Assembly (NCBI GenBank): GCA_038118725.1
Contig: JAYOIK010000019.1
Span: forward strand, 7,735 to 71,734
Direction of reading: 5' to 3'
Length of the DNA stretch: 64,000 nt
DNA from: JADHLJ01 sp038118725
GTDB taxonomy: Bacteria; Pseudomonadota; Alphaproteobacteria; Thalassobaculales; Thalassobaculaceae
The notes under the pieces are model-generated. The model saw only the letters and a list, made by a program, of their open reading frames with translations. It was not told the origin of the DNA and did no database searches. The translations under genes and the position numbers were made by a program. Positions 15,878-25,327 of this stretch are shown here, one piece after another. Each line of letters starts with the position of its first letter. Positions within the stretch are counted from its first letter, which is position 1.

Positions 15878-16815
15878 TGCCTCGTGGCCACGCGGTCCGC
15901 GAGGAGACAAAGAATTTCATACATCAGCGTCGCGCCCGCCAAGGCGGTAACCTGAGCGTGATCGAAAGGCGGGGAGACCTCAACGAGATCAGCGCCGACG
16001 AAATCCAGGCCCCGCAAGCCGCGAACCAAACGTTGCGCTTCACGGCTTGTAAGGCCGCCAATTTCGGGCGTGCCCGTACCCGGCGCATGGACTGGGTCCA
16101 GGGCATCTATGTCGAAGGACAGATAGACTGGTCCCGTGCCGATCACTCGGCGGGCTTCGGCGATCGTCTCGTCGATGCCGATTTCCTCGATCTCGTGCAT
16201 GAATAGCACCCGCATGCCGGCATCACGCGAATATTCCCAACCATCGGTAAAGTTTTGCGCGCCTCGGATACCTATCTGAATTGTCCGCTTTGGGTCGATC
16301 ACACCGGCTTCAACGGCCCGGCGAAAGGGGGCGCCATGGTGGAACTTGGAGCCGTGGAAGGCATCCCATGTATCCGTGTGAGCATCGATATGGATCAATC
16401 CGACCGGATGTTTGGCGCCCACCGCGCGCAGGATCGGGAAGCTTATGGAGTGATCCCCGCCCGCCGCCAAGGGAATTGCTCCGGCAGATACAACGCGCCT
16501 GAAGAACGCGGTGATGTCGTCATTGGCCGCGTCAATATCGTGGATCGCCGAAAACGGCACGTCGCCGATGTCTCCCACGCGTGCCAAGGAATATGGATCC
16601 ACACCGGTGACGGGGTGAATGCTTCTGGTCATTGACGACGCATTGCGGATTTCCCGAGGTCCGTGTCGGGCGCCTGGTCGATTGGTTACACCGCCGTCGT
16701 AGGGGACGCCCGCTATCGCGATATCCAACCCGTCGGGAGCAGGTTGGAAAGGGCGCATCATGAAGGTCGCAATGCCGGTGAAACGTAGCGCCGGCGGGGT
16801 ATCCTGATCTGTCAT
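15874..16815 (-). CDS. Ureohydrolase, guanidinobutyrase/agmatinase-like
   Basis: A 313-residue Mn-dependent ureohydrolase with all metal-binding blocks: AAGGDHSISFPIL, LIHIDAHTDTWD and YLSFDIDALDPVHAPGTGTP. The N-terminal FTGIATFMM and GARHGPREIRNAS resemble guanidinobutyrase (GbuA) and agmatinase-like enzymes more than arginase. These release urea from 4-guanidinobutyrate or agmatine. Position 2 kb from an AruH-like gene favours guanidinobutyrase, since arginine transamination leads to 4-guanidinobutyrate. It is part of a leftward run (aminotransferase, ureohydrolase, GNAT). Confidence 0.85.
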   Translation of the reverse strand: MTDQDTPPALRFTGIATFMMRPFQPAPDGLDIAIAGVPYDGGVTNRPGARHGPREIRNASSMTRSIHPVTGVDPYSLARVGDIGDVPFSAIHDIDAANDDITAFFRRVVSAGAIPLAAGGDHSISFPILRAVGAKHPVGLIHIDAHTDTWDAFHGSKFHHGAPFRRAVEAGVIDPKRTIQIGIRGAQNFTDGWEYSRDAGMRVLFMHEIEEIGIDETIAEARRVIGTGPVYLSFDIDALDPVHAPGTGTPEIGGLTSREAQRLVRGLRGLDFVGADLVEVSPPFDHAQVTALAGATLMYEILCLLADRVATRQ

Positions 16816-16836
16816 ATCCGTGGACTTTCCATCACC

Positions 16837-18006
16837 CTAAAGGCTGGCTTTCAAACGATCCGCCAGCACCGGCATTTCCTCCGCCGTCGCGTTGGCATAG
16901 GAATGACGAAAACATTGTTCGTGTTTGTGCCCGAAAAACGTACCGGGCAGGCAAAAATTATTAGGCTCATCCGAATTTCGGCGCGCTACGTCGCGCGCGG
17001 CATGGTTCTGGAACGGATGCCGTACATAGGCAAAATAGGCGCCGCTGGAGATTAACCCATAACCAAGATCGTTGGACCGGAAGATTTTCCTGACCGCGTC
17101 CCGACGGCCGTTGATCATCGCCCGTTTTTCCGCAACCCAGTCCGCCAGGTTGTTGAGTCCGAAGAGCGCCGCGTCTTGCGCGATGCGCGGCGCGCAAATC
17201 GAGATCGTGTCCATGACCTTGGTGACAGCCGCGATGGTTTTTTCTCCGGCGATTACCGATCCGACGCGGTACCCCGGAAGGCTGAACGCCTTGGAAAAGC
17301 TATAGAGCTGGATAACGGTATCGCCCCATCGTTCATCCCTGAAGAGATCGTGGGGTGGGCCATCATCGAGAAAATCCTTGTAGGTTTCATCGACGATCAA
17401 CGCGATTCCGCGTTGCGCCGCGAGATCGCGAAACGCGGCGATTGTCTCGGCGGGATACACAGCGCCTGTCGGGTTGTTTGGTGATACAAGGACGATCGCG
17501 CGAGTCCGCTCGGTAACGAGCTCGGCTGCTTGGTCCGGGTCGGGAACACCGCCGCGGTCCGCTCGAAATGGCAAGGCTACGCCCTCGATCCCCTGCATCT
17601 GCAGCCACATCATGTGATTGAAGTAGTATGGGATCGGCAGAATAATCTGGTCGCCCGCCCGTGCCAAAGCCAGGATGGCGAGACAATAGGCTTGGTTGCA
17701 ACCCGCTGATATCAAAACATTTTCCGGACCAATAGAGCCGCCATGGCTCGACGACATATGTTCGGCGAGTGAGGCTCTAAGATCCGGGATGCCGGCAATC
17801 GGTGTGTAGCGGGCGGTCTCAACCGCGGCGGTTCGCTCCGCCAAATGTCGACTCAGAGCATCCGCGGGCGGATAACTCGGAACCGCCTGGGCCAGGTCCA
17901 ACAGTGGTTTGTCATCCGGGAAGGTGCGACCCGCGATCCAGGACTGAGCTTCGGCGATCGGCGGATCGATGGCGCGAATAACATCCGGATTTATCGTTAG
18001 CGACAT
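16837..18006 (-). CDS. Class I/II PLP-dependent aminotransferase
   Basis: A 389-residue aminotransferase with a complete fold-type I signature: LISAGCNQAYCLAILALARA, SPNNPTGAVYPAETI, IVDETYKDF and the PLP lysine block LYSFSKAFSLPGYRVGSV. The C-terminal block is HSYANATAEEMPVLADRL. It sits 21 bases upstream of the ureohydrolase gene, so both are probably one transcript. The substrate is not clear; aspartate, aromatic or arginine-derived keto acids are possible. Confidence 0.85.
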   Translation of the reverse strand: MSLTINPDVIRAIDPPIAEAQSWIAGRTFPDDKPLLDLAQAVPSYPPADALSRHLAERTAAVETARYTPIAGIPDLRASLAEHMSSSHGGSIGPENVLISAGCNQAYCLAILALARAGDQIILPIPYYFNHMMWLQMQGIEGVALPFRADRGGVPDPDQAAELVTERTRAIVLVSPNNPTGAVYPAETIAAFRDLAAQRGIALIVDETYKDFLDDGPPHDLFRDERWGDTVIQLYSFSKAFSLPGYRVGSVIAGEKTIAAVTKVMDTISICAPRIAQDAALFGLNNLADWVAEKRAMINGRRDAVRKIFRSNDLGYGLISSGAYFAYVRHPFQNHAARDVARRNSDEPNNFCLPGTFFGHKHEQCFRHSYANATAEEMPVLADRLKASL

Positions 18007-18037
18007 GGGTCCACCCGATCGTTAAACCGTGATTCGG

Positions 18038-19819
18038 TCACAGGTTTTCGTTGAAATCATCCAGTAGCGCGGAGACTTGCCCTTCCTCGGCTTGATCCAT
18101 GATCGCCAGCGCGCGTCGGGTTGCTGGACCGGTATCCAACGCACGAATGCGTTGCTTTACCCGGGGAATGCTTTGTGAAGCCATGGAAAGTTCTCGTACG
18201 CCCAGTCCCACCAGCAGTGAGGCGAACCTTGGATCGCCCGCGATTTCCCCGCAGATGCTGACTTGCTTTCCCGCCCTTTGCGCCGCGCCCACGGTAAACT
18301 GAATCAGCCTGAGGACCGCCGGGTGCAGCGGGTTGTAGAGATCGGCGACCTGCTCGTCCCCGCGATCGATTGCTAGGGTGTACATGGTCAGGTCATTGGT
18401 GCCGATCGCGAAAAAGTCGACCTCTTGCGCCAGTGAATCGGCGATTAACGCGGCTCCCGGAACCTCGATCATTACGCCAAGCGGCGATGCCTGGGCAATG
18501 TCCACGCCACGACGCCGCAACCGGGTTGAAACGCGTTTCAGTATCGTCTTCACTTGTCGGACCTGATGCACGCTGGAAATCATCGGAAGAAGAAGCCGCA
18601 CGGGCCCGTGGGCACCCGCGCGAAGTATCGCGGAAAGTTGCGCCTCGAATAGTTTGACTTGTTTGAGGGAGTATCGGATCGCTCGTAGGCCGAGCATCGG
18701 GTTCGCGGGTTGGACGGCGGTGTCACCGAGAATCGATGCGAGCTTTTCGCCGCCGACATCCAGCGTGCGGATGGTGACCACGCGGCCTTTCATACCCTCG
18801 ACGACTGAGCGGAGTAGAGCGTATTGCTCCTCTTCTCCCGGTAGGTCGTCTCTGTTCATGAACATGAACTCAGTGCGAAAAAGCCCGATTCCTTCCGCGC
18901 CGGCGCTGAGCGCGCCGTCAACATCCCGGCTTAACTCGATGTTAGCCTGCAAGCCCACCGACGTGCCGTCGAGCGTGGTTGCCGGCAAGGTTCTTAATCG
19001 TGTGAGTTGCCGGTTTAGACGTGCTCTCGCCTCCGCTCGTCGCCTGTACTCCGCCAAGGTGTCGGCGTCGGGGTTGACGACAACGCGCCCGGCATCGCCG
19101 TCGACGATTACGGTTTGCCCGGAGCGGGCGGCCGCGAGGACCGAGGATGCCCCGAGCACCGCCGGCAGCCCCATGGAACGTGCCATGATCGCCGTATGGC
19201 CCTCGGCGCCGCCGAGAGCGGTAACGAAGGCGGCGATCTTCGTTGGATCCATCAGCGCGATATCGGCTGGGCTAAGCTCATCGGCGACGACGATGGCGCC
19301 GATGGGTAGTACCGAAAAGGCTTGGTACGGCGTTTCGGTCAACTGACGCAGAATGCGCGACCCCACGTCTCGAATGTCCTGAAGCCTCGCGGCGAGGTAG
19401 GGATCCTTGACGCGCTCAAACCCCCGAGCGATTTCTCGAACCATGGCCTGTACCGCCGCCTCGGCGTTTATGCGCCGGTCGCGAATGTTACGTTCCACGG
19501 CGTCTATCATCCGCTTCGAACCCAGCATCGCGGCATGGGCGTCAAGGAGCAGACCAAGTTCCTCGGCCGTGGCATCGGCCAACGCCGTGCCTTTATGCTT
19601 TAACCGCGATAACTGTTGCTTGGCTTTTGAAAGCGCTTTCGCGAAGCGCGCGATTTCGTCATCCACCGCCTCGGGGCGAATCGTATATTCGGGAACTTGC
19701 CCGAGCCCGGTTTCAATGAGATGAACCGTTCCAATCGCGATGCCCGCCGAAACACCCATGCCGTCCATGCTGTGTTCCGGGCTCAAGCCATCGGGCGCCG
19801 GCGTGCCGTCAGTCTTCAT
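18038..19819 (-). CDS. ptsI: Phosphoenolpyruvate-protein phosphotransferase (PTS enzyme I)
   Basis: A 593-residue enzyme I without an N-terminal GAF domain. It has the N-terminal HPr-binding part (GVSAGIAIGTVHLI), the phospho-histidine site GGAEGHTAIMARSMGLP (His near 208), and the C-terminal PEP-binding TIM barrel (GIGLFRTEFMFMNRDDLPG, then NDLTMYTLAIDRGD, then CGEIAGD). It takes phosphate from PEP and passes it to HPr. The start at 19819 overlaps the HPr gene end by 11 bases. In this cluster the chain is regulatory rather than sugar-transporting, as no EIIB or EIIC is present. The name ptsP is also in use for such genes. Confidence 0.95.
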   Translation of the reverse strand: MKTDGTPAPDGLSPEHSMDGMGVSAGIAIGTVHLIETGLGQVPEYTIRPEAVDDEIARFAKALSKAKQQLSRLKHKGTALADATAEELGLLLDAHAAMLGSKRMIDAVERNIRDRRINAEAAVQAMVREIARGFERVKDPYLAARLQDIRDVGSRILRQLTETPYQAFSVLPIGAIVVADELSPADIALMDPTKIAAFVTALGGAEGHTAIMARSMGLPAVLGASSVLAAARSGQTVIVDGDAGRVVVNPDADTLAEYRRRAEARARLNRQLTRLRTLPATTLDGTSVGLQANIELSRDVDGALSAGAEGIGLFRTEFMFMNRDDLPGEEEQYALLRSVVEGMKGRVVTIRTLDVGGEKLASILGDTAVQPANPMLGLRAIRYSLKQVKLFEAQLSAILRAGAHGPVRLLLPMISSVHQVRQVKTILKRVSTRLRRRGVDIAQASPLGVMIEVPGAALIADSLAQEVDFFAIGTNDLTMYTLAIDRGDEQVADLYNPLHPAVLRLIQFTVGAAQRAGKQVSICGEIAGDPRFASLLVGLGVRELSMASQSIPRVKQRIRALDTGPATRRALAIMDQAEEGQVSALLDDFNENL

Positions 19820-20096
19820 CGAATTTTCTTTCGACCAAGCGCGCGATCTCATTCATGGCTTGCTCCGCGTCCGGTCCAGACGCCGTCACATGGATCGAAC
19901 ACCCGATCCCGGCCGCCAACATCATGAGGCCCATGATGGAAACACCGGATACCGTTTCGCCATCCTTCGTAACTTCGATCACGCTTTCGAAATCCGAGGT
20001 TAACTTAACAAACTTGGCGGCGGCGCGGGCGTGCAATCCCCTTTGATTGACAATCGTGAGTGTGCGCTCGGCGCGAGTTCGGTTCTCGATGTTCAC
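19809..20096 (-). CDS. ptsH: HPr-family phosphocarrier protein
   Basis: A 95-residue HPr. The phosphorylated histidine is in QRGLHARAAAKFV (His22). The regulatory serine used by HPr kinase is in SGVSIMGLMMLAA (Ser53). It receives phosphate from enzyme I and passes it to the EIIA-Man-like protein. Its stop overlaps the enzyme I start, and its start overlaps the EIIA gene end by four bases, so the three are translated together. Presence of Ser53 fits with hprK in the same cluster. Confidence 0.95.
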   Translation of the reverse strand: MNIENRTRAERTLTIVNQRGLHARAAAKFVKLTSDFESVIEVTKDGETVSGVSIMGLMMLAAGIGCSIHVTASGPDAEQAMNEIARLVERKFDED

Positions 20097-20524
20097 GGCG
20101 AGCCTCGCAGAACGTGCGACGCTACCATGATGTATTTTTGACCGGCGTCCCGCGCCTGCGTTACCGCGTTTTCAAGGTCGCATTTTCCACGGACGCTCGC
20201 GAGCTTGACCAGCATTGGAAGGTTAACGCCCGCGATAACCTCGATGTTGGAGGATTCCATAATAGAGATCGCCAAATTCGACGGCGTTCCGCCGAACATG
20301 TCGGTCAGTACGACAACGCCGCATCCGCGATCGACTTGCTTAACCGATTTCAAAATATCGTCCCGACGTTGCTCCATATCGTCTTCCGGTCCGATACAAA
20401 CCGTCGAGGTATTGGTTTGCGGACCGACCACATGTTCCATGGCCAGACGCAATTCCTCCGCCAGCGCGCCATGGGTTACCAGCACGATACCAATCGGCTC
20501 ACTCGTGGTTGGTTCAGCCATCAT
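20093..20524 (-). CDS. PTS EIIA component, mannose (EIIA-Man) family
   Basis: A 143-residue EIIA-Man domain protein with the phospho-histidine at the end of GIVLVTHGALAEEL (His18) and the conserved VVLTDMFGGTPSNLA. In alphaproteobacteria this protein lacks sugar-specific partners and acts as the output of a regulatory phosphotransfer chain fed by HPr. It lies between the rapZ and ptsH genes, with a 4-base overlap to ptsH. What it controls here is not shown by the sequence. Confidence 0.92.
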   Translation of the reverse strand: MMAEPTTSEPIGIVLVTHGALAEELRLAMEHVVGPQTNTSTVCIGPEDDMEQRRDDILKSVKQVDRGCGVVVLTDMFGGTPSNLAISIMESSNIEVIAGVNLPMLVKLASVRGKCDLENAVTQARDAGQKYIMVASHVLRGSP

Positions 20525-20554
20525 CCAATCCTTCCGACCCTTCGCGCTAAATTT

Positions 20555-21454
20555 CTAAACAGCCGTCGATGAATCCAGGTCCCGGTGCCTGAGCGTGACT
20601 CCATGACCCGAGGCACGCAACCATTCGGCAAGTTGAATCGAAACGAAAACCGACCGATGTCGGCCCCCCGTACACCCGACGCCGATCGTGAGATAGCTTT
20701 TCCCTTCGCCCACATATCGTGGCAGCAGCGGTTCCAGGAAAGATTTGAGGCGATTCATAAATCCCTGAAAACCTTCATCCTGGCGGATGAAATCGCCAAT
20801 GGGAGCGTCCCTGCCATCAAGCGGGCGCAAGGTCGGGTCATAGTGTGGGTTGGAGAGGAAACGGACGTCGAAAACCATGTCGGCTTCACGGGGGAGGCCA
20901 TTGCGAAATCCGAAGGACGTTATCGAGATGGTTAGGGAACCCGATCCCTCGATCCCCAATCCATTGACCAAGATCTGCCGAAAGTCGGGCAGGGACAGAT
21001 GCGATGAATCGATCACGATATCCGCCCGGTCTCTCACGGGCGCGAGCAGGGCGCGTTCCATGCGTAGTCCGTCGGCGATCGGGCGATCCTTGGCGAGTGG
21101 ATGTTTGCGTCTCGTTTCGGTGAACCTTCGAATCAGAACGTCGTCGTCACAGTCGAGAAAAACCAAAGAGATTGAAACGCCATTGGTACGCAAACGATCA
21201 AGGTTTCCTAGGAGGGCGTCCGCGTCGAAGTCACGTGTTCTGGTGTCGACGCCCACCGCGACCATATTCGCGGGTCCGCTCGGGGTTTCCTCGGAAAACG
21301 GCGCGAGTAGTGCCGGCATTAAGGAAAGCGGCAGATTGTCAACGGCCTCGAAACCATTATCTTCCAAGGTTTTCAAACAAGTAGTCCGGCCGGCGCCGGA
21401 AAGACCGGTGACGAGCACGACGTGTCCGGTGGGACTGGCCAAACTCTGATTCAT
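20555..21454 (-). CDS. rapZ: RNase adapter / nucleotide-binding protein RapZ
   Basis: A 299-residue RapZ-family protein. The N-terminal P-loop reads VTGLSGAGRTTCL: the usual Lys of the Walker A motif is Arg. The C-terminal domain has SFGFRNGLPREADMVFDVRF, RFLSNPHYDPTLRPLDGRD and the closing IGVGCTGGRHRSVFVS. In E. coli RapZ guides RNase E to a small RNA that controls glmS; in alphaproteobacteria the role is less defined. The start at 21454 follows GGAAGGGCTGGAA; the longer frame to 21496 begins with GTG and is less likely. It lies between hprK and the EIIA gene. Confidence 0.93.
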   Translation of the reverse strand: MNQSLASPTGHVVLVTGLSGAGRTTCLKTLEDNGFEAVDNLPLSLMPALLAPFSEETPSGPANMVAVGVDTRTRDFDADALLGNLDRLRTNGVSISLVFLDCDDDVLIRRFTETRRKHPLAKDRPIADGLRMERALLAPVRDRADIVIDSSHLSLPDFRQILVNGLGIEGSGSLTISITSFGFRNGLPREADMVFDVRFLSNPHYDPTLRPLDGRDAPIGDFIRQDEGFQGFMNRLKSFLEPLLPRYVGEGKSYLTIGVGCTGGRHRSVFVSIQLAEWLRASGHGVTLRHRDLDSSTAV

Positions 21455-21506
21455 TTCCAGCCCTTCCAATTTGGGCGTCGCATTGTACATGCGCACGGGG
21501 CCCGGA

Positions 21507-21926
21507 TCATTGATTGTCCAGCGAGGTTAATGCAAGTCGGACCTTAGCCACGGCCGACGCTTCGAAGGGAGCGATGTTTAACAACGGGACGTCGATACCC
21601 AGATACCGGCAGAGCCGGGGATCGGGAAATCGATGGATCTGCTCGCTTGGAACGAGATCCATCACTAGGGATAGCGGCCCGCGTCGAATGCTCGGCACCG
21701 GGAGAATGCCGATACCGCGTATCTCGATGCGACCGGAGATGGTTTCCGGGCATGTCGCGACCAGTGCGTCGTGTTCGCGAGTCAGCATCGTTTGATCGTC
21801 AGCGACCAATTGGCCGCCCCCATCGATAACGCGAAGCGCCAGATCGGACTTTCCGCTACCGGACGGACCGCGAAACAGCACGGCCCTGCCGTTGATCGCG
21901 ACGCATGTCCCATAAACCCGTTCCAT
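21507..21926 (-). CDS. hprK: HPr kinase/phosphorylase, short alphaproteobacterial form
   Basis: A 139-residue protein covering only the catalytic C-terminal half of HPr kinase: Walker A FRGPSGSGKSDLALRVID, then QLVADDQTML, then SGRIEIRGIGILPVP, the family signature. The N-terminal domain of the Firmicute enzyme is absent, as usual in alphaproteobacteria. It phosphorylates HPr on serine. The start at 21926 is placed after the chvG stop; a frame reaching 22004 would overlap chvG by 47 bases. It lies between chvG and rapZ. Confidence 0.92.
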   Translation of the reverse strand: MERVYGTCVAINGRAVLFRGPSGSGKSDLALRVIDGGGQLVADDQTMLTREHDALVATCPETISGRIEIRGIGILPVPSIRRGPLSLVMDLVPSEQIHRFPDPRLCRYLGIDVPLLNIAPFEASAVAKVRLALTSLDNQ

Positions 21927-21957
21927 GACGCATTGCTCGCGCCACGAGTATGATTTG

Positions 21958-23673
21958 TCAATCCACGGTTTGGCGACCAAGGCCGGTTGTTCTGGGCAAT
22001 TCAATCGTGAACCGCGCGCCGGTGGTTTCGCCGTTCGCGGATCTTCGGTTCTCCGCCCTTATCGTACCGCCGTGAGCCGAGATAATCTGTCGGCAGATCG
22101 AGAGGCCAAGGCCAGAATGGGTCCCGAATTTTTCACTGCTTGGGCGCTCGGAATAGAACCGGTCGAATATCGCGTCGAGCTTGCCGTCTGGAATGCCGAT
22201 GCCTTCGTCATCCACGGTGATCGTGATCGAAGATTGTGATGGGATGGCGCGTACCGTAATTCTGCCATTTGGGGGGGAAAACGTGATGGCGTTATCCAAT
22301 AGATTTCGAATCACCTGTACTAGGTGATCTTCCTTGCCCGTGACGACTAGTTTTTCGCCGGAGCCGTCCACTTCGCAAACCAGACCTCGGTCTTCGATTC
22401 GTTCGGTTGCCGTGTAGACTTGGCTCAATGCGTTCAACATCTCGCCAACATCCACGGCTTCGGAGTCCTGGCGGCTTAGTTCGGCGTCAACCCGCGATGC
22501 CTCGGAAATGTCACTGATCAGCCGGTCCAGGCGGTCTACATCGTCGAGGATGATTGAAAAGAGCTTAGACCTTTGAGCGGGATCCTCGATCCGAGCCGCC
22601 GTTTCCACGGCACTGCGGACGGACGTCAATGGGTTCTTGATCTCGTGCGCTACATCGGCGGCGAACCGTTCAATCGCGTCCATCCGCCGCCAAAGATTAT
22701 CCGTCATATCACGAAGCGCCATTGCGAGGTCGCCGATCTCATCGCGCCGATAACCAAAGTCGGGAATTGAATGACGCCGGTCATGGCCGGTCCGCACGCG
22801 TTCCGCGGCGGCGGCCAGACGTTGCACCGGGCGTGTAATGGAACCGGCAAGATAGAGTGACAACGCCACCGTGATGGCAAACACCACGGCAAAGACACCC
22901 AGGATTTCGAACCGCACCGAACGCACGGCTTGATCAATTTTCTTGCCTTCGATCGAGAACAGCAAGGCGCCCAGCACCTTGCGGTATTTTTGAATCGGCA
23001 CCGCGACGGTCAAGACCAATCCTCCACTCTCCGTGGCCCTGACGGTTTGCACCGATGTACCTCGAAGGGCTTGAATGACCTCTGGATAGGCGTTCGACAA
23101 CTGCATGACCGATTCTCGGTAGAGCGGGAGGCCGCTCCGTCGGGGAAGCCAATTGACGATACTGTCATACATGCGCTCGGCGATGGCGCGCATGAAACGA
23201 TCGCTCGTTGGCGGCGGCAGGGGACGAATCAGAACCATGCCGCCCGGACGCCCTAGTCTGAGGCTGTCCGCGATGAGTTCGCCATCGGCGTCGAACACGC
23301 GCGCGCGGGATGGAAGCGCGGCGGATGCGCGCCGCACCATCTGTCGGACAAGCGAAGGAGACAAGCGGCGGTCGGCGGTTCGCTCCTGCTCAACCGCGAG
23401 CTCTCCGACAGCTCGGGCAAAAAGGTTCGCTTGGTGCGACACCGCCTCAAGCTCGGCTTGGATAAGGCTGTTTTGATAGCGGTCGAGATACAACACGCCG
23501 ACAAAAAGAATCGCGACCGCGAAGAGGTTGATCGCCAGAATTCTAAGCGTAAGCCGGGATAGCCACCGCTTTCCTCGATGGCGAGCCCCACTTTTCCTCC
23601 CCGTTTCCGACGAGACGGCATTCCCGTTGACCCGGTCGGCGATTTTCCGCGTGGACTCCATACCCCAACACAT
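21958..23673 (-). CDS. chvG: Sensor histidine kinase ChvG
   Basis: A 571-residue inner-membrane sensor. There is a basic N-terminus, TM1 (about residues 42-62), a periplasmic sensor domain of about 195 residues, TM2 (about 258-280), a HAMP domain (SITRPVQRLAAAAERVRTG), the HisKA box FAADVAHEIKNPLTSVRSA (His near 347), and ATPase boxes RNLLDNAITFSP, DDEGIGI and SGLGLSIC. ChvG (ExoS) senses acid or envelope conditions and phosphorylates ChvI. It starts 15 bases after chvI. Position next to hprK and rapZ matches the conserved alphaproteobacterial order. Confidence 0.93.
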   Translation of the reverse strand: MCWGMESTRKIADRVNGNAVSSETGRKSGARHRGKRWLSRLTLRILAINLFAVAILFVGVLYLDRYQNSLIQAELEAVSHQANLFARAVGELAVEQERTADRRLSPSLVRQMVRRASAALPSRARVFDADGELIADSLRLGRPGGMVLIRPLPPPTSDRFMRAIAERMYDSIVNWLPRRSGLPLYRESVMQLSNAYPEVIQALRGTSVQTVRATESGGLVLTVAVPIQKYRKVLGALLFSIEGKKIDQAVRSVRFEILGVFAVVFAITVALSLYLAGSITRPVQRLAAAAERVRTGHDRRHSIPDFGYRRDEIGDLAMALRDMTDNLWRRMDAIERFAADVAHEIKNPLTSVRSAVETAARIEDPAQRSKLFSIILDDVDRLDRLISDISEASRVDAELSRQDSEAVDVGEMLNALSQVYTATERIEDRGLVCEVDGSGEKLVVTGKEDHLVQVIRNLLDNAITFSPPNGRITVRAIPSQSSITITVDDEGIGIPDGKLDAIFDRFYSERPSSEKFGTHSGLGLSICRQIISAHGGTIRAENRRSANGETTGARFTIELPRTTGLGRQTVD

Positions 23674-23687
23674 TCCCCCGTGGTCGG

Positions 23688-24410
23688 CTAGGCGGTGGAG
23701 ACCGGAGCGACCGCCGGATCACGATATCGGTAGCCAACACCGTAGAGGGTTTCGATTTGCTCGAACTCGGAATCCACCGCCTTGAATTTCTTGCGCAAAC
23801 GCTTGATGTGGCTGTCGATAGTGCGATCATCGACATAGATCGCGTTGCCATAGGCCGCATCCATCAACTGGTCTCTATTCTTCACATGTCCGGGACGGTT
23901 GGAGAGAGACTTGAGAATCAGAAACTCGGTCACGGTGAGGGCGACCGGACGCCCCTTCCAAGTGCATAGATGACGCGAGCCATCCAACACCAGATCACCG
24001 CGCGTGATCGTCGTCTCGGATTTCGGATCGGTTTCGTCTTGAGCCAATTCCTGACGGCGCAACAAGGCCCGAATGCGTTCGATCAAGAGACGTTGCGAGA
24101 AAGGCTTCTTGATGTAGTCGTCCGCCCCCATGCGCAGACCGAGCACTTCATCGATCTCATCGTCTTTCGAAGTCAGGAAGATGACCGGCATATTGCTGTC
24201 GCGGCGTAGGCGGCTGAGCACTTCCATGCCATCAAGGCGGGGCATTTTGATGTCCAAAACAGCGAGATCCATCCGGCCTTGCCCGAGGCCGCGCAAGGCT
24301 TCCTCGCCGTCCTTGAAAGTCTGAACCGTAAACCCTTCCGCTTCCAAGGCCATCGAGACCGACGTTAGAATGTTTTGATCGTCGTCAACCAAGGCGATCG
24401 TGTTTCCCAT
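23688..24410 (-). CDS. chvI: Response regulator ChvI
   Basis: A 240-residue OmpR-type regulator. The receiver domain has the acidic pocket IALVDDDQN, the phospho-acceptor in LAVLDIKMPRLDG (Asp53), and FLTSKDDE. The winged-helix output domain has TVTEFLILKSLSNRPGHV and YVDDRTIDSHIKRLRKKF, then TLYGVGYRY. It pairs with ChvG downstream. The start at 24410 gives the normal length; the frame to 24434 is an extension. It is divergent from the HugZ-like gene, and pckA lies 1 kb away, matching the known chvGI-pckA neighbourhood. Confidence 0.94.
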   Translation of the reverse strand: MGNTIALVDDDQNILTSVSMALEAEGFTVQTFKDGEEALRGLGQGRMDLAVLDIKMPRLDGMEVLSRLRRDSNMPVIFLTSKDDEIDEVLGLRMGADDYIKKPFSQRLLIERIRALLRRQELAQDETDPKSETTITRGDLVLDGSRHLCTWKGRPVALTVTEFLILKSLSNRPGHVKNRDQLMDAAYGNAIYVDDRTIDSHIKRLRKKFKAVDSEFEQIETLYGVGYRYRDPAVAPVSTA

Positions 24411-24586
24411 GGCCCAATTCTCCTTGCCAGTCATCTCGAGGGGTAATCTCTAGATGGTCAATCGGGCAAACTTGTGGCGCGATTAAGGCGGATGAAACCT
24501 ACCTTGAGGAATCGTGAAATTTCCAACTGGGAACCATATAGAAAGTCACGGGCATTGTCGCGCGATCACGAGGAACTCCAAGGAAC

Positions 24587-25327
24587 ATGAGCACGGCTAC
24601 GGAAACGACCCCAGAAGCGATAGCTCGCCGTCTTATTCGAAGCCGGGACCGCGCGGCGTTATCCACGTTGCAAAACAGCCGGTCGGGCTGGCCGCACGGG
24701 TCCTTGGTCCTGACGGCTTGCGCGCATGACGCGACACCGCTCCTTTTCTTGTCCGATTTAGCGGAGCACACCCAGAACATAAGGGCTGACCCGCGGGTGT
24801 CGCTTCTGTTCGACGGGACGGAGGGATTGGACGATCCGCTGAAGGGCGCGCGTGTCTCGGTTTTGGGGCACGCGGAGATCGTGTCCGACGCTCGGCTGCG
24901 CGCGCGGTTCCTCGCGCGTCACTCTTCCGCCGAGATTTACTCCGGTTTCTCTGACTTCCATCTCTTTCGCGTTGAAATCGACGCCGCGCATCTGGTCGCG
25001 GGCTTCGGCCGCATTGATTGGATTGAGGGCGACGCGGTGCGCTCCGAGTCGAGTCCGATGTTGATTGAGCAGGAACCGGATATCGTGGCGCATATGAATG
25101 ATGATCACGCCGAGGCCGTCCAGCAATACGCGACCATATTGGCGGGTATGGAGGGTGAGGGATGGCGGATAACAGGATGCGACAGCGAGGGTTTTGATCT
25201 GCGACTCGGTGGGGAAACCGCGCGAATTGACTTCGACGTTCCGGTTCGCGACGGCGTCGGCGCGCGCTCGGAATTGATAAGGCTTGTCGGCAAAGCCCGA
25301 GAAAGGGCGGGGGAAGCCAAGCACTGA
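24587..25327 (+). CDS. HugZ-like pyridoxamine 5'-phosphate oxidase-fold protein
   Basis: A 246-residue protein with an N-terminal split-barrel flavin/heme-binding domain (RDRAALSTLQNSRSGWPHGS, then PLLFLSDLAEHTQNI and SLLFDGTEGL) and a C-terminal DUF2470 domain (EPDIVAHMNDDHAEAVQQYA). This two-domain form is the HugZ family, some members of which degrade heme. Activity here is not proven, as many members bind heme or flavin without known turnover. CAAGGA precedes the ATG. It lies between chvI and pckA and is probably transcribed alone. Confidence 0.85.
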   Translation: MSTATETTPEAIARRLIRSRDRAALSTLQNSRSGWPHGSLVLTACAHDATPLLFLSDLAEHTQNIRADPRVSLLFDGTEGLDDPLKGARVSVLGHAEIVSDARLRARFLARHSSAEIYSGFSDFHLFRVEIDAAHLVAGFGRIDWIEGDAVRSESSPMLIEQEPDIVAHMNDDHAEAVQQYATILAGMEGEGWRITGCDSEGFDLRLGGETARIDFDVPVRDGVGARSELIRLVGKARERAGEAKH

